Below, in pieces: positions 49,879-58,359 of a stretch of 64,000 nucleotides of DNA (positions within the stretch are counted from its first letter, which is position 1; every line of letters begins with the position of its first letter). Source of the stretch: Shumkonia mesophila. GTDB lineage: Bacteria; Pseudomonadota; Alphaproteobacteria; Rhodospirillales; Shumkoniaceae. The stretch is from positions 337,511 through 401,510 of the forward strand of contig NZ_JAOTID010000002.1 of NCBI RefSeq assembly GCF_026163695.1, in the 5' to 3' direction. The notes under the pieces are model-generated. The model was not told the origin of the DNA, did not search any database, and saw only the letters and a program-made list of their open reading frames with translations. The position numbers and the translations under genes were made by a program.

Positions 49879-51065
49879 GCAATCGCGTGCTGATCGTCGA
49901 CGACGACGCAAACCTTCTTGCCGGATTGCGCAGGCAGTTCCGCAACGGCTTCGATCTGCATCTGGCGCAGGGGGGCGCCGAGGCCCTGGCGCTGGTCGCC
50001 TCCGAAGGGCCGTTCGCGGTCGCCATGGTGGACATGCGGATGCCGGGAATGGATGGCATTTCCCTGCTTGCCGAACTGCAACGCCAGACCCCCGACACGG
50101 TGCGCATGATGCTGACCGGAAACGTCGATCAGCAGACCGCCATCGAAGCCATCAACCGGGGCCAGATCTTCCGGTTTTTCACCAAGCCCTGCCTGCCGGA
50201 CGTGCTGGCCGACGGCATCGAGGCGGGGTTGCGCCAGTACGCCCTGGTGACGGCCGAGCGCGATCTCCTCGAAAAAACATTGGCCGGCAGCGTCAAGATG
50301 CTGATCGATGTCCTTTCCCTCGCCGATCCGGCCGGCTTCGGCCGGGCATCGAGGGTCCGGGACTGGTGCCGGACGTTGGTCGAGGAGTTGCCGGCCATCC
50401 AGCTTTGGGAAATCGAGGTGGCGGCGATGCTGGCCTGGCTGGGCAGCGTGGCGGTGCCCCCCGAACTGATGGCGAAAAGGGACAAGGGGGAATGGCTGAC
50501 GGCGTCCGAACAGGAAATCATCGACCGCATACCGATGACGGGACGCGACATCATCGCCAACATTCCCCGGCTGTGCCGGGTGGCGGAGATCGTCTATTGC
50601 TGCGACCGGTCGTTCGACGGAGCGCAGGGCTTCCCCTGGGACAAGCCGGTCGGCGCCGACATCCCGATCGAGGCCCGACTGCTGCACATCCTGTTCGACT
50701 TGGCCGCCGAGGCGGAACAGACCGGCTTCATGTCGTCGGCCTATGCGGTTCTCGCGGCCCGGCTGGGCCGTTACGATCCCGACCTGCTGCGTCTCGTCCG
50801 CGACCGCCTTCTGCCATCCGACGCGGGACCGATCGGGCCGTTCATCCAGGAGCTTTCGATCGCCCAACTGGAGGTCGGCCATCACCTGAAGTCCGATCTG
50901 GTGACGGAGGACGGGCGGCTCATCCTCAAGGCGGGCAACACGCTGAACGGCATTCAGGCCGAGCGCATCCGCAATCTGGCGGTGATGTACAAATTCCGGG
51001 AACCCATCCGGGTGGTCCACGTTTACCGCCGCTTATCGGCGCCGGCGGCGCCATCGCATCCATAA
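49875..51065 (+). CDS. Response regulator REC - degenerate HD-GYP
   Basis: 396 residues. The receiver is intact (LIVDDDANL, AMVDMRMPGMDG, LTGN, FFTKPC). The rest aligns by eye with an HD-GYP phosphodiesterase (LTASEQEIIDRIPMTGRDIIANIP matches the LTxxE...HpxxG region). However, the HD pair is AW (MLAWLGS in place of LHDIGK), HHExxDGxGYP reads CCDRSFDGAQGFP, and other ligand His residues are missing. It should not hydrolyse cyclic di-GMP and may act as a binding or scaffold protein. It is coupled to the HDOD regulator by an ATGA overlap and is the last gene of the sensory operon. Confidence 0.87.
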   Translation: MSNRVLIVDDDANLLAGLRRQFRNGFDLHLAQGGAEALALVASEGPFAVAMVDMRMPGMDGISLLAELQRQTPDTVRMMLTGNVDQQTAIEAINRGQIFRFFTKPCLPDVLADGIEAGLRQYALVTAERDLLEKTLAGSVKMLIDVLSLADPAGFGRASRVRDWCRTLVEELPAIQLWEIEVAAMLAWLGSVAVPPELMAKRDKGEWLTASEQEIIDRIPMTGRDIIANIPRLCRVAEIVYCCDRSFDGAQGFPWDKPVGADIPIEARLLHILFDLAAEAEQTGFMSSAYAVLAARLGRYDPDLLRLVRDRLLPSDAGPIGPFIQELSIAQLEVGHHLKSDLVTEDGRLILKAGNTLNGIQAERIRNLAVMYKFREPIRVVHVYRRLSAPAAPSHP

Positions 51066-51202
51066 ATTTGCGTGTCCAGCCAGCCGTTGCGGATTAGTAT
51101 CGCGGCGGGACAGGGCGGAGCTATCGCGAAACGGCTGCCGCCGACGGGCCGGGGGAGGCTTGGTCGAACCTGGATGGACAAGGACAAGCAGGGAGAGAGG
51201 CC

Positions 51203-52249
51203 ATGGTTTGGAGAATCGGTTTTAAGCGGCTGGTGGGAGGATTGGCCGGCGCCGCGGTGCTGGCCGCCGCCGCCGGCGCGACGGCGGCGGAATTGCCCGC
51301 CCCCCTCAGCCCGCCGCAAAAAGTCAAGGTCGCCTATGTACCGATCCTGAAGTTCGCTACCGTGTACGTGGCGTCCAAGCGCGGCCTGTTCAAAAAATAC
51401 GGCCTCGATGTCGAGTTCGAGCGCGTGAAGTCGGGCACCGAGGCGATCGCCTTTCTGACCCAGGGCTCCATCGACGTCGGCGGCATCGCCATCGTCACCT
51501 CGCTGTGGAACGCCTGGAACCGCGGGATGGACATCCGCATCATCGCGCCGGGCGCGCTGGAGCCCTTCACCAACAGCCCGACGCAGCTTCTGCTGCGCAA
51601 GGCCTTGGCCGCCGAGGGCAAGGTGAAGGGCATCGCCGATCTCAAGGGCAAGCGGATCGCGACGGCCGGCGGGCCGGGCAGCGGTGGCGAATACCTGGCC
51701 GCCAAGGCGCTCGAGCGCGCCAAGCTGACCATCCGCGATGTCGAACTGATCAACTTGAACAACGCGGACATGCCGGCCGCCCTGGAACGGGGTACGATCG
51801 ACGCCGCGTTGGCCGGTTCGCCCTATGCCGATCAGGCCATCAAGGGAGGCTACGCAACCGTCCTTGAAGGCGACCTGACGCCTGGCCTGATGACCGTCGC
51901 CTTCGTCGGATCGGGCAAGTTTCTCAAGGAACGGCCGCAGGTCGCCGAGCGGTTCGTGCTGGCGCTGGCCGAGGCGGCGCGCCTGATGCAGGGCGACGGC
52001 TATCTCGCCCCCGCCAACATCGAAGCCTACATGACCTTCACCAACACCACCGAGCAGGCGATCCGCGAGGGCAATCCCGTGGTCTACGACCCCAATCTGG
52101 TGGTTTCCTTCGACGGCCTGCGCGACGTCGAGCGGGTGCATCGCGAAAACGGCCGCCTGGAGTACACGCAACCCATCGACCTGAAGGCTGTGGCCGATGA
52201 CCAGTTCGTCAAGAAGGCGATCGCCGCGCTCGGCCAGTATAAGAAATAG
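51203..52249 (+). CDS. ABC transporter substrate-binding protein (NitT/TauT/SsuA type)
   Basis: 348 residues: signal peptide (~1-29, ending ATAAEL), then the SsuA/TauA-type fold (KVAYVPILKFATVYVASKRGLFKKYGLDVEF; DLKGKRIATAGGPGSGGEYL). The family binds nitrate, sulfonates, taurine or aromatic precursors; the ligand is not readable here. A strong agggagagagg site precedes the ATG. It is followed by a 12-bp hairpin and then by the ATPase and permease genes, an arrangement that normally raises binding-protein expression over the membrane parts. Confidence 0.93.
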   Translation: MVWRIGFKRLVGGLAGAAVLAAAAGATAAELPAPLSPPQKVKVAYVPILKFATVYVASKRGLFKKYGLDVEFERVKSGTEAIAFLTQGSIDVGGIAIVTSLWNAWNRGMDIRIIAPGALEPFTNSPTQLLLRKALAAEGKVKGIADLKGKRIATAGGPGSGGEYLAAKALERAKLTIRDVELINLNNADMPAALERGTIDAALAGSPYADQAIKGGYATVLEGDLTPGLMTVAFVGSGKFLKERPQVAERFVLALAEAARLMQGDGYLAPANIEAYMTFTNTTEQAIREGNPVVYDPNLVVSFDGLRDVERVHRENGRLEYTQPIDLKAVADDQFVKKAIAALGQYKK

Positions 52250-52263
52250 GCCCTGTCCGGGAC

Positions 52264-52292
52264 GGCGGGCGGCCCTTTCGGGGCCGCCCGCC
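52264..52292 (+). terminator. Intercistronic hairpin after the binding-protein gene
   Basis: A perfect 12-bp stem, ggcgggcggccc (52264-52275) and gggccgcccgcc (52281-52292), with loop tttcg, starts 15 nt after the binding-protein stop and 39 nt before the ATPase start. With no T-run it probably stabilises the upstream message or acts as a partial terminator rather than a full stop. Confidence 0.6.
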
Positions 52293-52330
52293 CTCGGCAT
52301 CAACGAAGTCATCTGTCTGGAACCAAACCG

Positions 52331-53158
52331 ATGATATTGTCCGGCGCGCAGGCGTCGCCGTCGCGGGAGACGGCGACGGCGGCGAAAATCATTTCCCGGA
52401 ACGTCACCAAGATCTATCCGACCGTCCGCGGGCCGATGACCGCGTTGACGGATTTCAACCTCGACGTGGCGGACGGCGAGTTCGTCAGTGTGGTCGGACC
52501 GTCGGGCTGCGGCAAGTCCACCTACCTGCGGATTCTGGCCGGCCTCGACACACTCAGCGCCGGCAGCGTCCTGATCCGGCCGGGGGCCGATCCCAAGAAG
52601 CCGCTCAACAGCGTCGTCTTCCAGGAATATGCCGTCTTTCCGTGGAAGACCGTCGTCGACAACGTCGCCTTCGGCCTCGAAATGCGGGGCATCGGCCAGG
52701 CCGAGCGGCACGAGGTCGCCCTCTACTGGCTGGAGCGGGTCGGCCTTCGCAAGTTCGCCGGGTACTATCCGCACCAGATTTCCGGTGGCATGAAGCAGCG
52801 CGTCAGCATCGTGCGCGCGCTGGCCAACGATCCCGAGGTGCTGTTGATGGACGAGCCGCTGGGAGCGCTCGACGCCCAGACGCGGATCGTGCTGCAGGAC
52901 GAACTCCTGCGCATCTGGGAGGATACACGCAAGACGGTCGTCTACATCACCCACAGCCTCGACGAGGCGATCCTGCTGAGCGACCGGGTGATCCTGATGA
53001 CCGCCCATCCGGGCCGCCATCTGGCCACCTTCGAGATCGACATCCCCCGGCCGCGCACGGTGGAAACCATGAACACGGCCCGCTTCGCCGAATTGCGCGG
53101 CGCCGTCTGGGATCTGTTGGGCAAGGAGGTCGCCCGCGCCATGGAGTTGCAGGCATGA
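52331..53158 (+). CDS. ABC transporter ATPase (NitT/TauT/SsuB type)
   Basis: 275 residues. Walker A GPSGCGKST lies near 57-65, the Q-loop in VVFQEYAVFPW, the signature ISGGMKQR, Walker B LLMDEPLGALD and the H-loop THS. It energises the importer formed with the upstream binding protein and the downstream permease, whose start overlaps its stop (ATGA). The first ~20 residues are a non-conserved extension, so a slightly later start is possible. Confidence 0.95.
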   Translation: MILSGAQASPSRETATAAKIISRNVTKIYPTVRGPMTALTDFNLDVADGEFVSVVGPSGCGKSTYLRILAGLDTLSAGSVLIRPGADPKKPLNSVVFQEYAVFPWKTVVDNVAFGLEMRGIGQAERHEVALYWLERVGLRKFAGYYPHQISGGMKQRVSIVRALANDPEVLLMDEPLGALDAQTRIVLQDELLRIWEDTRKTVVYITHSLDEAILLSDRVILMTAHPGRHLATFEIDIPRPRTVETMNTARFAELRGAVWDLLGKEVARAMELQA

Positions 53159-54261
53159 GCACATTGGCCAACGGCAACGCCAACCCCACCATTCCGCAGG
53201 CAACCGATCCGGAAACGCTGGCCCGACGGCGGGCCGAGCGACTGGCCTTTTGGCGCGGCCTGTCGTGGCTGATCGCGGCGACGGTGGCCTGGAACGCCAT
53301 CTTCTTCGCGGCCGGCCTGTGGTTTTCGCTGTGGTGGCTGGGGCTGTCCGGCGATTTCGTGCTGGCCGTGATGATTGCCGAACGGATCGGCCGGGTCGTG
53401 CCGTTGCGCGGCCGTCGGGCCTATGAGCGCACCCTGGCGTTCGGCTTTCCGGTGCTGGCTCTTGTCGCCTGGCAGGTGATCGTCGACGCCGGCATTCTCA
53501 GCGCGACCTGGTTTCCGCAGCCGACCCGCATCGCCAAGGCCCTGTGGGAGATGACGGTCAGCTACGACCGCTTCTCGCAGACCAGCCTGATCGGCCGTCC
53601 CTGGCTCATCCCCGAGACGGTGGCGCAATCGGGATGGGCCGCCGGCTGGGGCCTGATCGCCGAAAGCCACGTGTGGGCGACTTTGGGACGGGTCGGCGCC
53701 GGCTTCGTGCTGGGGGCGATTCCCGGCGTGCTGCTGGGCGTCGTCATGGGCATGAACAAGACGGTCCGCCTGATGCTCGACACCACCCTTTCGGCCATCT
53801 ATGTGCTGCCCAAGATCGCCATCTTCCCCATCGTCATGCTGATGTTCGCCGATCCTTTCGGCGAAGGGCCGAAGATCGTCGTCGTCGCCCTGGCGGTGTT
53901 TTTCCTGATGACCATCAACTCCATGGCCGGGGTGCGCGACATCGACCCGGTTTTCCTGATGGCGGGACGGAACTATGGGGCCAGCGGCCTTCAGATGCTG
54001 CGCCACGTCATCGTCCCGGCCGCGCTGCCGGTCATTTTCGCCGGCCTGCGTCTGGCGTTGGGCACCGCGCTCATCGTCATCATCTCGGTGGAGTTCCTGC
54101 GCGCCAAGCAGGGGGTGGGCTTCATCACCTTCTATTACTGGGAGGTGCTGAACCCCGAGAAGATGTACGCCGGCCTTGTCGTGGTGATGATTCTGGGCAT
54201 CCTGCTGACCTATCTCCTGCAATGGATCGAGCGCCGGGTCATGCCCTGGCAGCGCGACTAG
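53155..54261 (+). CDS. ABC transporter permease (NitT/TauT/SsuC type)
   Basis: 368 residues, longer than the usual ~260 because of an N-terminal extension with two hydrophobic segments before the conserved core. The core holds the EAA-like loop (GRNYGASGLQMLRHVIVPAALPVIFAGLRLA) that couples to the ATPase, and about six membrane helices. The ATG overlaps the ATPase stop (ATGA). The gene ends 4 nt from the stop of the convergent FAD-oxidoreductase gene. Confidence 0.94.
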   Translation: MSTLANGNANPTIPQATDPETLARRRAERLAFWRGLSWLIAATVAWNAIFFAAGLWFSLWWLGLSGDFVLAVMIAERIGRVVPLRGRRAYERTLAFGFPVLALVAWQVIVDAGILSATWFPQPTRIAKALWEMTVSYDRFSQTSLIGRPWLIPETVAQSGWAAGWGLIAESHVWATLGRVGAGFVLGAIPGVLLGVVMGMNKTVRLMLDTTLSAIYVLPKIAIFPIVMLMFADPFGEGPKIVVVALAVFFLMTINSMAGVRDIDPVFLMAGRNYGASGLQMLRHVIVPAALPVIFAGLRLALGTALIVIISVEFLRAKQGVGFITFYYWEVLNPEKMYAGLVVVMILGILLTYLLQWIERRVMPWQRD

Positions 54262-54265
54262 CGGG

Positions 54266-55696
54266 TCACTCCTCGGCGGTTGCCGCGACCGGCAGCGGGT
54301 TGAGGAACGCCCCCTGCTTGACGAGGGCCGCGCGGATGGCGGCGACGTCGAGGTCGCCGGGATCGCGCCCGGCGTTGGCGGCCAGCGCGGCGGCGATGCC
54401 CGCCGCCTGCCCGGTCGTCCAGCATTGGGGGATTTCGCGCAGGAAGGCGTGGCTGCCGATGTCGCAGGCCAAATGGCGGCCCGGCGCCAGGAGCCCTTTC
54501 AGGTCCCGGGGAAGCAGCGCGCCATAAGGAATCGACACATTGGCGAACTTCGGCGACGGCGCCGGAGAAACCCCGATCTCGTCGGCCCGCACGCGCCCGT
54601 CCCAATCGGTCCGGCACACCGTTCCGCGGCCGATCAGGCGTCGCCCGTGGCGAACCCCGATCTGCGGGGCCGAGAGCAGAAGGTACGCGTTCGAAAAACC
54701 CGGCGCGTGCCGGCGATAGAAATGCAGATGGTCGATCATCAGGCGGCGGCTGCGGATCTCGACCTCGCTTAAGTCCTCGACGTCGAGGGCGGAATAGCCG
54801 GCAAGCCGCGGCCCCAGGAAGACGGCGATGTCGTCGCGCCAGGAAACCATCGCCTTCTCGAAATAGCGCAGCGTTTCGCGCCCGAGGGCCAGGAAGGCGG
54901 CGTACTGGTCCGGCTCCTCCATCCTGAAGCCCAGGAACGCGGCCATGTCGACGCCGCCGAACATCCAGGCGGTGTTCATGCAGGCGTGGATGTCGTGGGC
55001 GTTCACCGTCGCGTCATGGGCGGCGCCGGCCGCGGCGTAAAGGTCGCCGTCGCCGGTGGCGTCGACGGTCACCTTGGCGAGGATGGCCCGCCGGCCCTGC
55101 TTGCTTTCGAAGAGGCAGCCCCCTACCCGGCCGTCTTCGACCACCGGCCGCGCGCCCCAGCCGTGAAAGATCGGATGCACACCGGCGGCGAGCGCCAGTT
55201 CGAGCGATTCGGCCTTGAGCCACTCGGGGTCCAGCGTCGGCGAATGGGTTACGATGCCGTGGAAAGCGGCCAGCCGCGGCGACCAGAAAGCGGCCTTGCC
55301 TTCGTCTTGCGATCCCCACTCCTCGCGGGCCGGGCCGGCGACCGATCCGGCGGGAAGACGGGAGAGAATTTCTTCCCCGAAGCCGCGAATGACTTGGCGT
55401 CCCGCCCAGTCGGTCATGCGGTCGATCCAGATGACGAGGCCGCCGGTCGACAGCCCACCCAAATGGTTGTAGCGCTCCAGCAGGACGACGTCGGCACCCA
55501 GCCGGGCGGCTGCCACCGCCGCCGCCGTGCCGGCCGGGCCGCCCCCCACCACCAGGACGTCGCATTGCGCATGGACGGGAATCTCGCGCGCCGGTTCGCG
55601 AATCGATTCCCCCGATGGGGGGCGGCGCGGCCGCTTTTCGGCGTCGTAGATGGCGGATTGGAAAAACCGCTCGCTGTCCTTGTCTGGTGATCCCAT
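54266..55696 (-). CDS. FAD-dependent oxidoreductase (PF12831-like)
   Basis: 476 residues. The FAD-binding Rossmann motif VVGGGPAGTAAAVAAARLG is near 49-67, followed by LERYNHLGGLSTGGLV, typical of FAD-dependent oxidoreductases of the PF12831 group, and GDGDLYAAAG and IPQCWTTGQAAG near the C-terminus. There is no signal peptide; a ~40-residue basic leader precedes the Rossmann fold. The substrate is unknown. It converges on the ABC permease gene 4 nt away, which suggests but does not show that it oxidises the imported compound. Confidence 0.87.
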   Translation of the reverse strand: MGSPDKDSERFFQSAIYDAEKRPRRPPSGESIREPAREIPVHAQCDVLVVGGGPAGTAAAVAAARLGADVVLLERYNHLGGLSTGGLVIWIDRMTDWAGRQVIRGFGEEILSRLPAGSVAGPAREEWGSQDEGKAAFWSPRLAAFHGIVTHSPTLDPEWLKAESLELALAAGVHPIFHGWGARPVVEDGRVGGCLFESKQGRRAILAKVTVDATGDGDLYAAAGAAHDATVNAHDIHACMNTAWMFGGVDMAAFLGFRMEEPDQYAAFLALGRETLRYFEKAMVSWRDDIAVFLGPRLAGYSALDVEDLSEVEIRSRRLMIDHLHFYRRHAPGFSNAYLLLSAPQIGVRHGRRLIGRGTVCRTDWDGRVRADEIGVSPAPSPKFANVSIPYGALLPRDLKGLLAPGRHLACDIGSHAFLREIPQCWTTGQAAGIAAALAANAGRDPGDLDVAAIRAALVKQGAFLNPLPVAATAEE

Positions 55697-55879
55697 TCAA
55701 GAGCCTCTTGATGAAGACGCCGACCATACCTCGGCTTCTGCCTGCCACACCCCGCATTCCGCCGAAAACGGCCACTATCGCCGCCACTAGGGGGCAGGCG
55801 GATCGTCCGACACAATATCTCGCGGTGCAACACTCGACAAAAAAATTCACTTCAAGGGGCAAAACACGCTCAAAACGAC

Positions 55880-55906
55880 TTGAAATCGAATCCGAACTGA
55901 TACAAT
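55880..55906 (+). promoter_or_regulatory. Candidate promoter of the aminomutase/ATP-grasp operon
   Basis: TTGAAA (55880-55885) and TACAAT (55901-55906) are separated by 15 nt, in an AT-rich stretch that stands out from the surrounding DNA. The spacing is short for a housekeeping promoter. It lies 83 nt upstream of the annotated aminomutase ATG. Confidence 0.45.
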
Positions 55907-55988
55907 GGTTATGCGCCTGCGGTAGTGATGACAGAATCGACGATGGTCGCGCGACGATCCTCCGCAGAAGGTGGGATTATCCATCCAA

Positions 55989-57341
55989 ATGGACGATCTT
56001 ATGGCGGCTCGTGGAGAGCCTCCCAGTTGTAGCTCAGCTACAATATCCACCCGTTCCCCCAACCTCATAGCTCTGTTCAAGACACCGGATCGTCCGCCGG
56101 ATCGTCCGCCCGTGGCGGACAATACCGACGCACCGCCGCTTCGTCCGAAGCGCCGGCGGGTCGAGCGCTTCCCGCTCGGCGAGGCGAGCCGCGACTTCAA
56201 GAAGCGGTTCTTCCCGGATGCCAGTGTCGCCGAATGGACGGACTGGCGTTGGCAGTTGCGCAACCGCATCCGCTCGCTTGCCCAGCTCGAACGCATCTTC
56301 GTGCTGTCGGAAGACGAGCGCGAGGCGGTCGGCCGCCGCACGGGGTCGTTGCCGGTCGGCATCACGCCCTACTATGCCAGCCTGATGGATCGCGAAGACC
56401 CGTTGGATGCGCTGCGCCGCACCCATATCCCGGTCGGCCAGGAATACCTGCGCACGCCGGGCGAAGCGGACGACCCGCTGGGAGAGGATCACGACTCGGC
56501 GGTACCGGGGCTGGTGCACCGCTATCCCGACCGCGTGCTGTTCCTGTCCACCGGCTTCTGCTCGACCTACTGCCGCTACTGCACGCGTTCGCGCATGGTC
56601 GGCGAGGCGGGCGGCGACTATCAGTTCTCGGTCAGCCAGTGGGACCGCGCGCTCGCCTACATCGAGGCCCATCCGGAGGTCCGCGACGTCCTGCTGTCGG
56701 GCGGCGATCCGCTGACCATCGCGGACGACAAGCTCGACTATCTGCTGGGCCGCCTGCGGGCGATCAAGCACGTCGAGTTCATCCGCCTGGGCACCAAGGT
56801 GCCGACGGTCCTGCCCATGCGGATCACCAAGTCGCTGACGAAGATGCTGCGGAAACATCACCCGCTGTGGATCAGCATCCACGTCACCCACCCGTCCGAG
56901 CTGACGCCGGAGGTCACCGAATCCTATGCGCGTCTGGCCGATGCCGGCATCCCGCTGGGCAGCCAGACGGTGCTGTTGAAAGGCATCAACGATTCGGTCG
57001 ACACCATGAAGCGCATGATGCACGGGCTGCTCATGCGCCGGGTCAAGCCCTACTACCTCTACCAGTGCGACCCGATCACCGGCTCGGCGCATTTCCGCAC
57101 GCCGGTCGAGAAAGGGATCGAGATCATCCAGGGGCTGCGCGGCCATACCACCGGCTACGCGGTGCCGACCTTCGTCATCGACGCCCCCGGCGGCGGCGGC
57201 AAGATTCCGCTGCTGCCGGAGTATCTGGTGGGGCGCGATGGCGACGACGTCCTGCTGCGCAACTTCGAAGGCAAAATCTATCGCTATCCCGATCCCGACG
57301 GCAGCTTCGGCGCCGGGAAAGGCCCGGGCGCGGCTCCGTGA
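55989..57341 (+). CDS. kamA: Lysine 2,3-aminomutase (KamA/AblA type)
   Basis: A ~450-residue radical-SAM, PLP enzyme interconverting L-alpha-lysine and L-beta-lysine. The cluster motif CSTYCRYC (Cys191, 195, 198), SGGDPLTI, and the PLP lysine in DAPGGGGKIP are visible. The Asp in that segment and the Asp in YQCDPITGSAHF match the two Asp residues that hold the substrate's epsilon-ammonium in the clostridial enzyme, supporting lysine as substrate. The start is uncertain: ATG 55989 is used, but codons up to ~56100 are AT-rich and contain a 17-nt palindrome and a 12-bp tandem repeat (ccggatcgtccg, 56085-56108). GTG 56112 could therefore be the true start, with a ~200-nt leader. Its TGA overlaps the next gene's ATG by 1 nt. 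Confidence 0.92.
   Translation: MDDLMAARGEPPSCSSATISTRSPNLIALFKTPDRPPDRPPVADNTDAPPLRPKRRRVERFPLGEASRDFKKRFFPDASVAEWTDWRWQLRNRIRSLAQLERIFVLSEDEREAVGRRTGSLPVGITPYYASLMDREDPLDALRRTHIPVGQEYLRTPGEADDPLGEDHDSAVPGLVHRYPDRVLFLSTGFCSTYCRYCTRSRMVGEAGGDYQFSVSQWDRALAYIEAHPEVRDVLLSGGDPLTIADDKLDYLLGRLRAIKHVEFIRLGTKVPTVLPMRITKSLTKMLRKHHPLWISIHVTHPSELTPEVTESYARLADAGIPLGSQTVLLKGINDSVDTMKRMMHGLLMRRVKPYYLYQCDPITGSAHFRTPVEKGIEIIQGLRGHTTGYAVPTFVIDAPGGGGKIPLLPEYLVGRDGDDVLLRNFEGKIYRYPDPDGSFGAGKGPGAAP
56027..56043. promoter_or_regulatory. Palindrome in the aminomutase leader
   Basis: TTGTAGC-TCA-GCTACAA, a perfect 7-3-7 inverted repeat ~120 nt downstream of the candidate -10. If translation begins at GTG 56112, it is an operator or leader hairpin; if at ATG 55989, it lies in the 5' coding region. 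Confidence 0.4.
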
Positions 57342-58333
57342 TGCGCATCGGCCTGACCTACGACCTGCGCGACGACTATCGCGGCATGGGCCTTTCGGAG
57401 GAGGCGCTGGCCGAATTCGATTCGCCGGAAACGGTGGCGGCGATCGAAGGCGTCCTCCGCGGCCTCGGCCACGAAACCGACCGTATCGGCCATGTCCGCC
57501 ATCTGGCGGCGCGGCTGGTCAAGGGAGATACCTGGGGCCTTGTCTTCAACATCGCCGAAGGTCTTGAGGGACGCTCGCGCGAGGCGCAGGTGCCGGCGCT
57601 CCTCGAGGCCTATGGCATCCCCTATGTCTTCTCCGATCCGCTGACCCTGGCCGTCACCTTGGACAAGGCCGTCGCCAAGCGGCTGGTCCGCGACGCCGGC
57701 ATTCCGACGACGCCGTTCGCCCTGATCGAAAGCGACGACGACGTCGCCGCCGCCCGCGCCCTTCCCTTCCCCGTCTTCATCAAGCCGTTGGCGGAAGGCA
57801 CCGGCAAGGGCTGTACCACGGCATCGAAGGTGACGTCGCCGGCCGCACTGGCCGAGGCGGCGCGGGCCCTGCGTGGCCGGTTCAACCAGCCGGTGATCGC
57901 CGAGCCCTACCTGTCCGGCCGCGAATTCACCGTCGGGGTGGTCGGCAACGGCGACAGGGCCCGGGTGATCGCCGTACTGGAGGTTCTGCTCGGCGCCAAT
58001 GCCGATCCCGGGGTCTATTCCTTCGACAACAAGGAACTGTGCGATAGTCGCGTGAACTATCGCCTCGCCGACGACGCCGAGGCTCGGGCGGCGGCGGGTT
58101 CGGCACTGGCGGCCTACAAGACGCTGGGGTGTCGCGACGCCTCGCGCCTGGACTTTCGGTCGGACGGCAACGGCGTTCCCCACTTCATGGAGGTGAATGC
58201 CCTGGCCGGTCTTCATCCCACCCATTCCGATCTGCCCATCCTCTCGACCATGGCCGGCCTGGCCTACGAGGACTTGATCGGGCAGATCATGGAGGCGGCC
58301 ATCGCGCGCTACGGTCTCGTCGGTTCGGCCTGA
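57341..58333 (+). CDS. ATP-grasp ligase, D-Ala-D-Ala-ligase-like
   Basis: 330 residues. N-terminal Rossmann-like lobe (MRIGLTYDLRDDY; DTWGLVFNIAEG), central ATP-grasp lobe with the nucleotide-binding Lys in PVFIKPLAEGTGKG, and C-terminal metal-binding DFR and FMEVNALAGLHPTHSDLP. Such ligases join a carboxylate to an amine through an acyl-phosphate. It starts 1 nt into the aminomutase stop and is followed 26 nt later by a second ATP-grasp gene. Cell-wall D-Ala-D-Ala ligase is unlikely: the context is wrong and the HPTHSDLP end differs from true Ddl. A role in condensing beta-lysine with another amino acid is inferred. Confidence 0.88.
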   Translation: MRIGLTYDLRDDYRGMGLSEEALAEFDSPETVAAIEGVLRGLGHETDRIGHVRHLAARLVKGDTWGLVFNIAEGLEGRSREAQVPALLEAYGIPYVFSDPLTLAVTLDKAVAKRLVRDAGIPTTPFALIESDDDVAAARALPFPVFIKPLAEGTGKGCTTASKVTSPAALAEAARALRGRFNQPVIAEPYLSGREFTVGVVGNGDRARVIAVLEVLLGANADPGVYSFDNKELCDSRVNYRLADDAEARAAAGSALAAYKTLGCRDASRLDFRSDGNGVPHFMEVNALAGLHPTHSDLPILSTMAGLAYEDLIGQIMEAAIARYGLVGSA

Positions 58334-58359
58334 CGGGTGGCGATCGAGCCTGAAAAATC

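Noticed and set aside
56010-56060. tRNA-like D-arm string gtagctcagctac
   Set aside because: There is no acceptor stem, anticodon arm or T-arm at the right spacing; it is part of a simple palindrome.
57341-58333. Cell-wall D-alanine--D-alanine ligase
   Set aside because: The resemblance is at fold level; there are no cell-wall neighbours, the C-terminal motif differs, and it is coupled to kamA and a second ATP-grasp gene.
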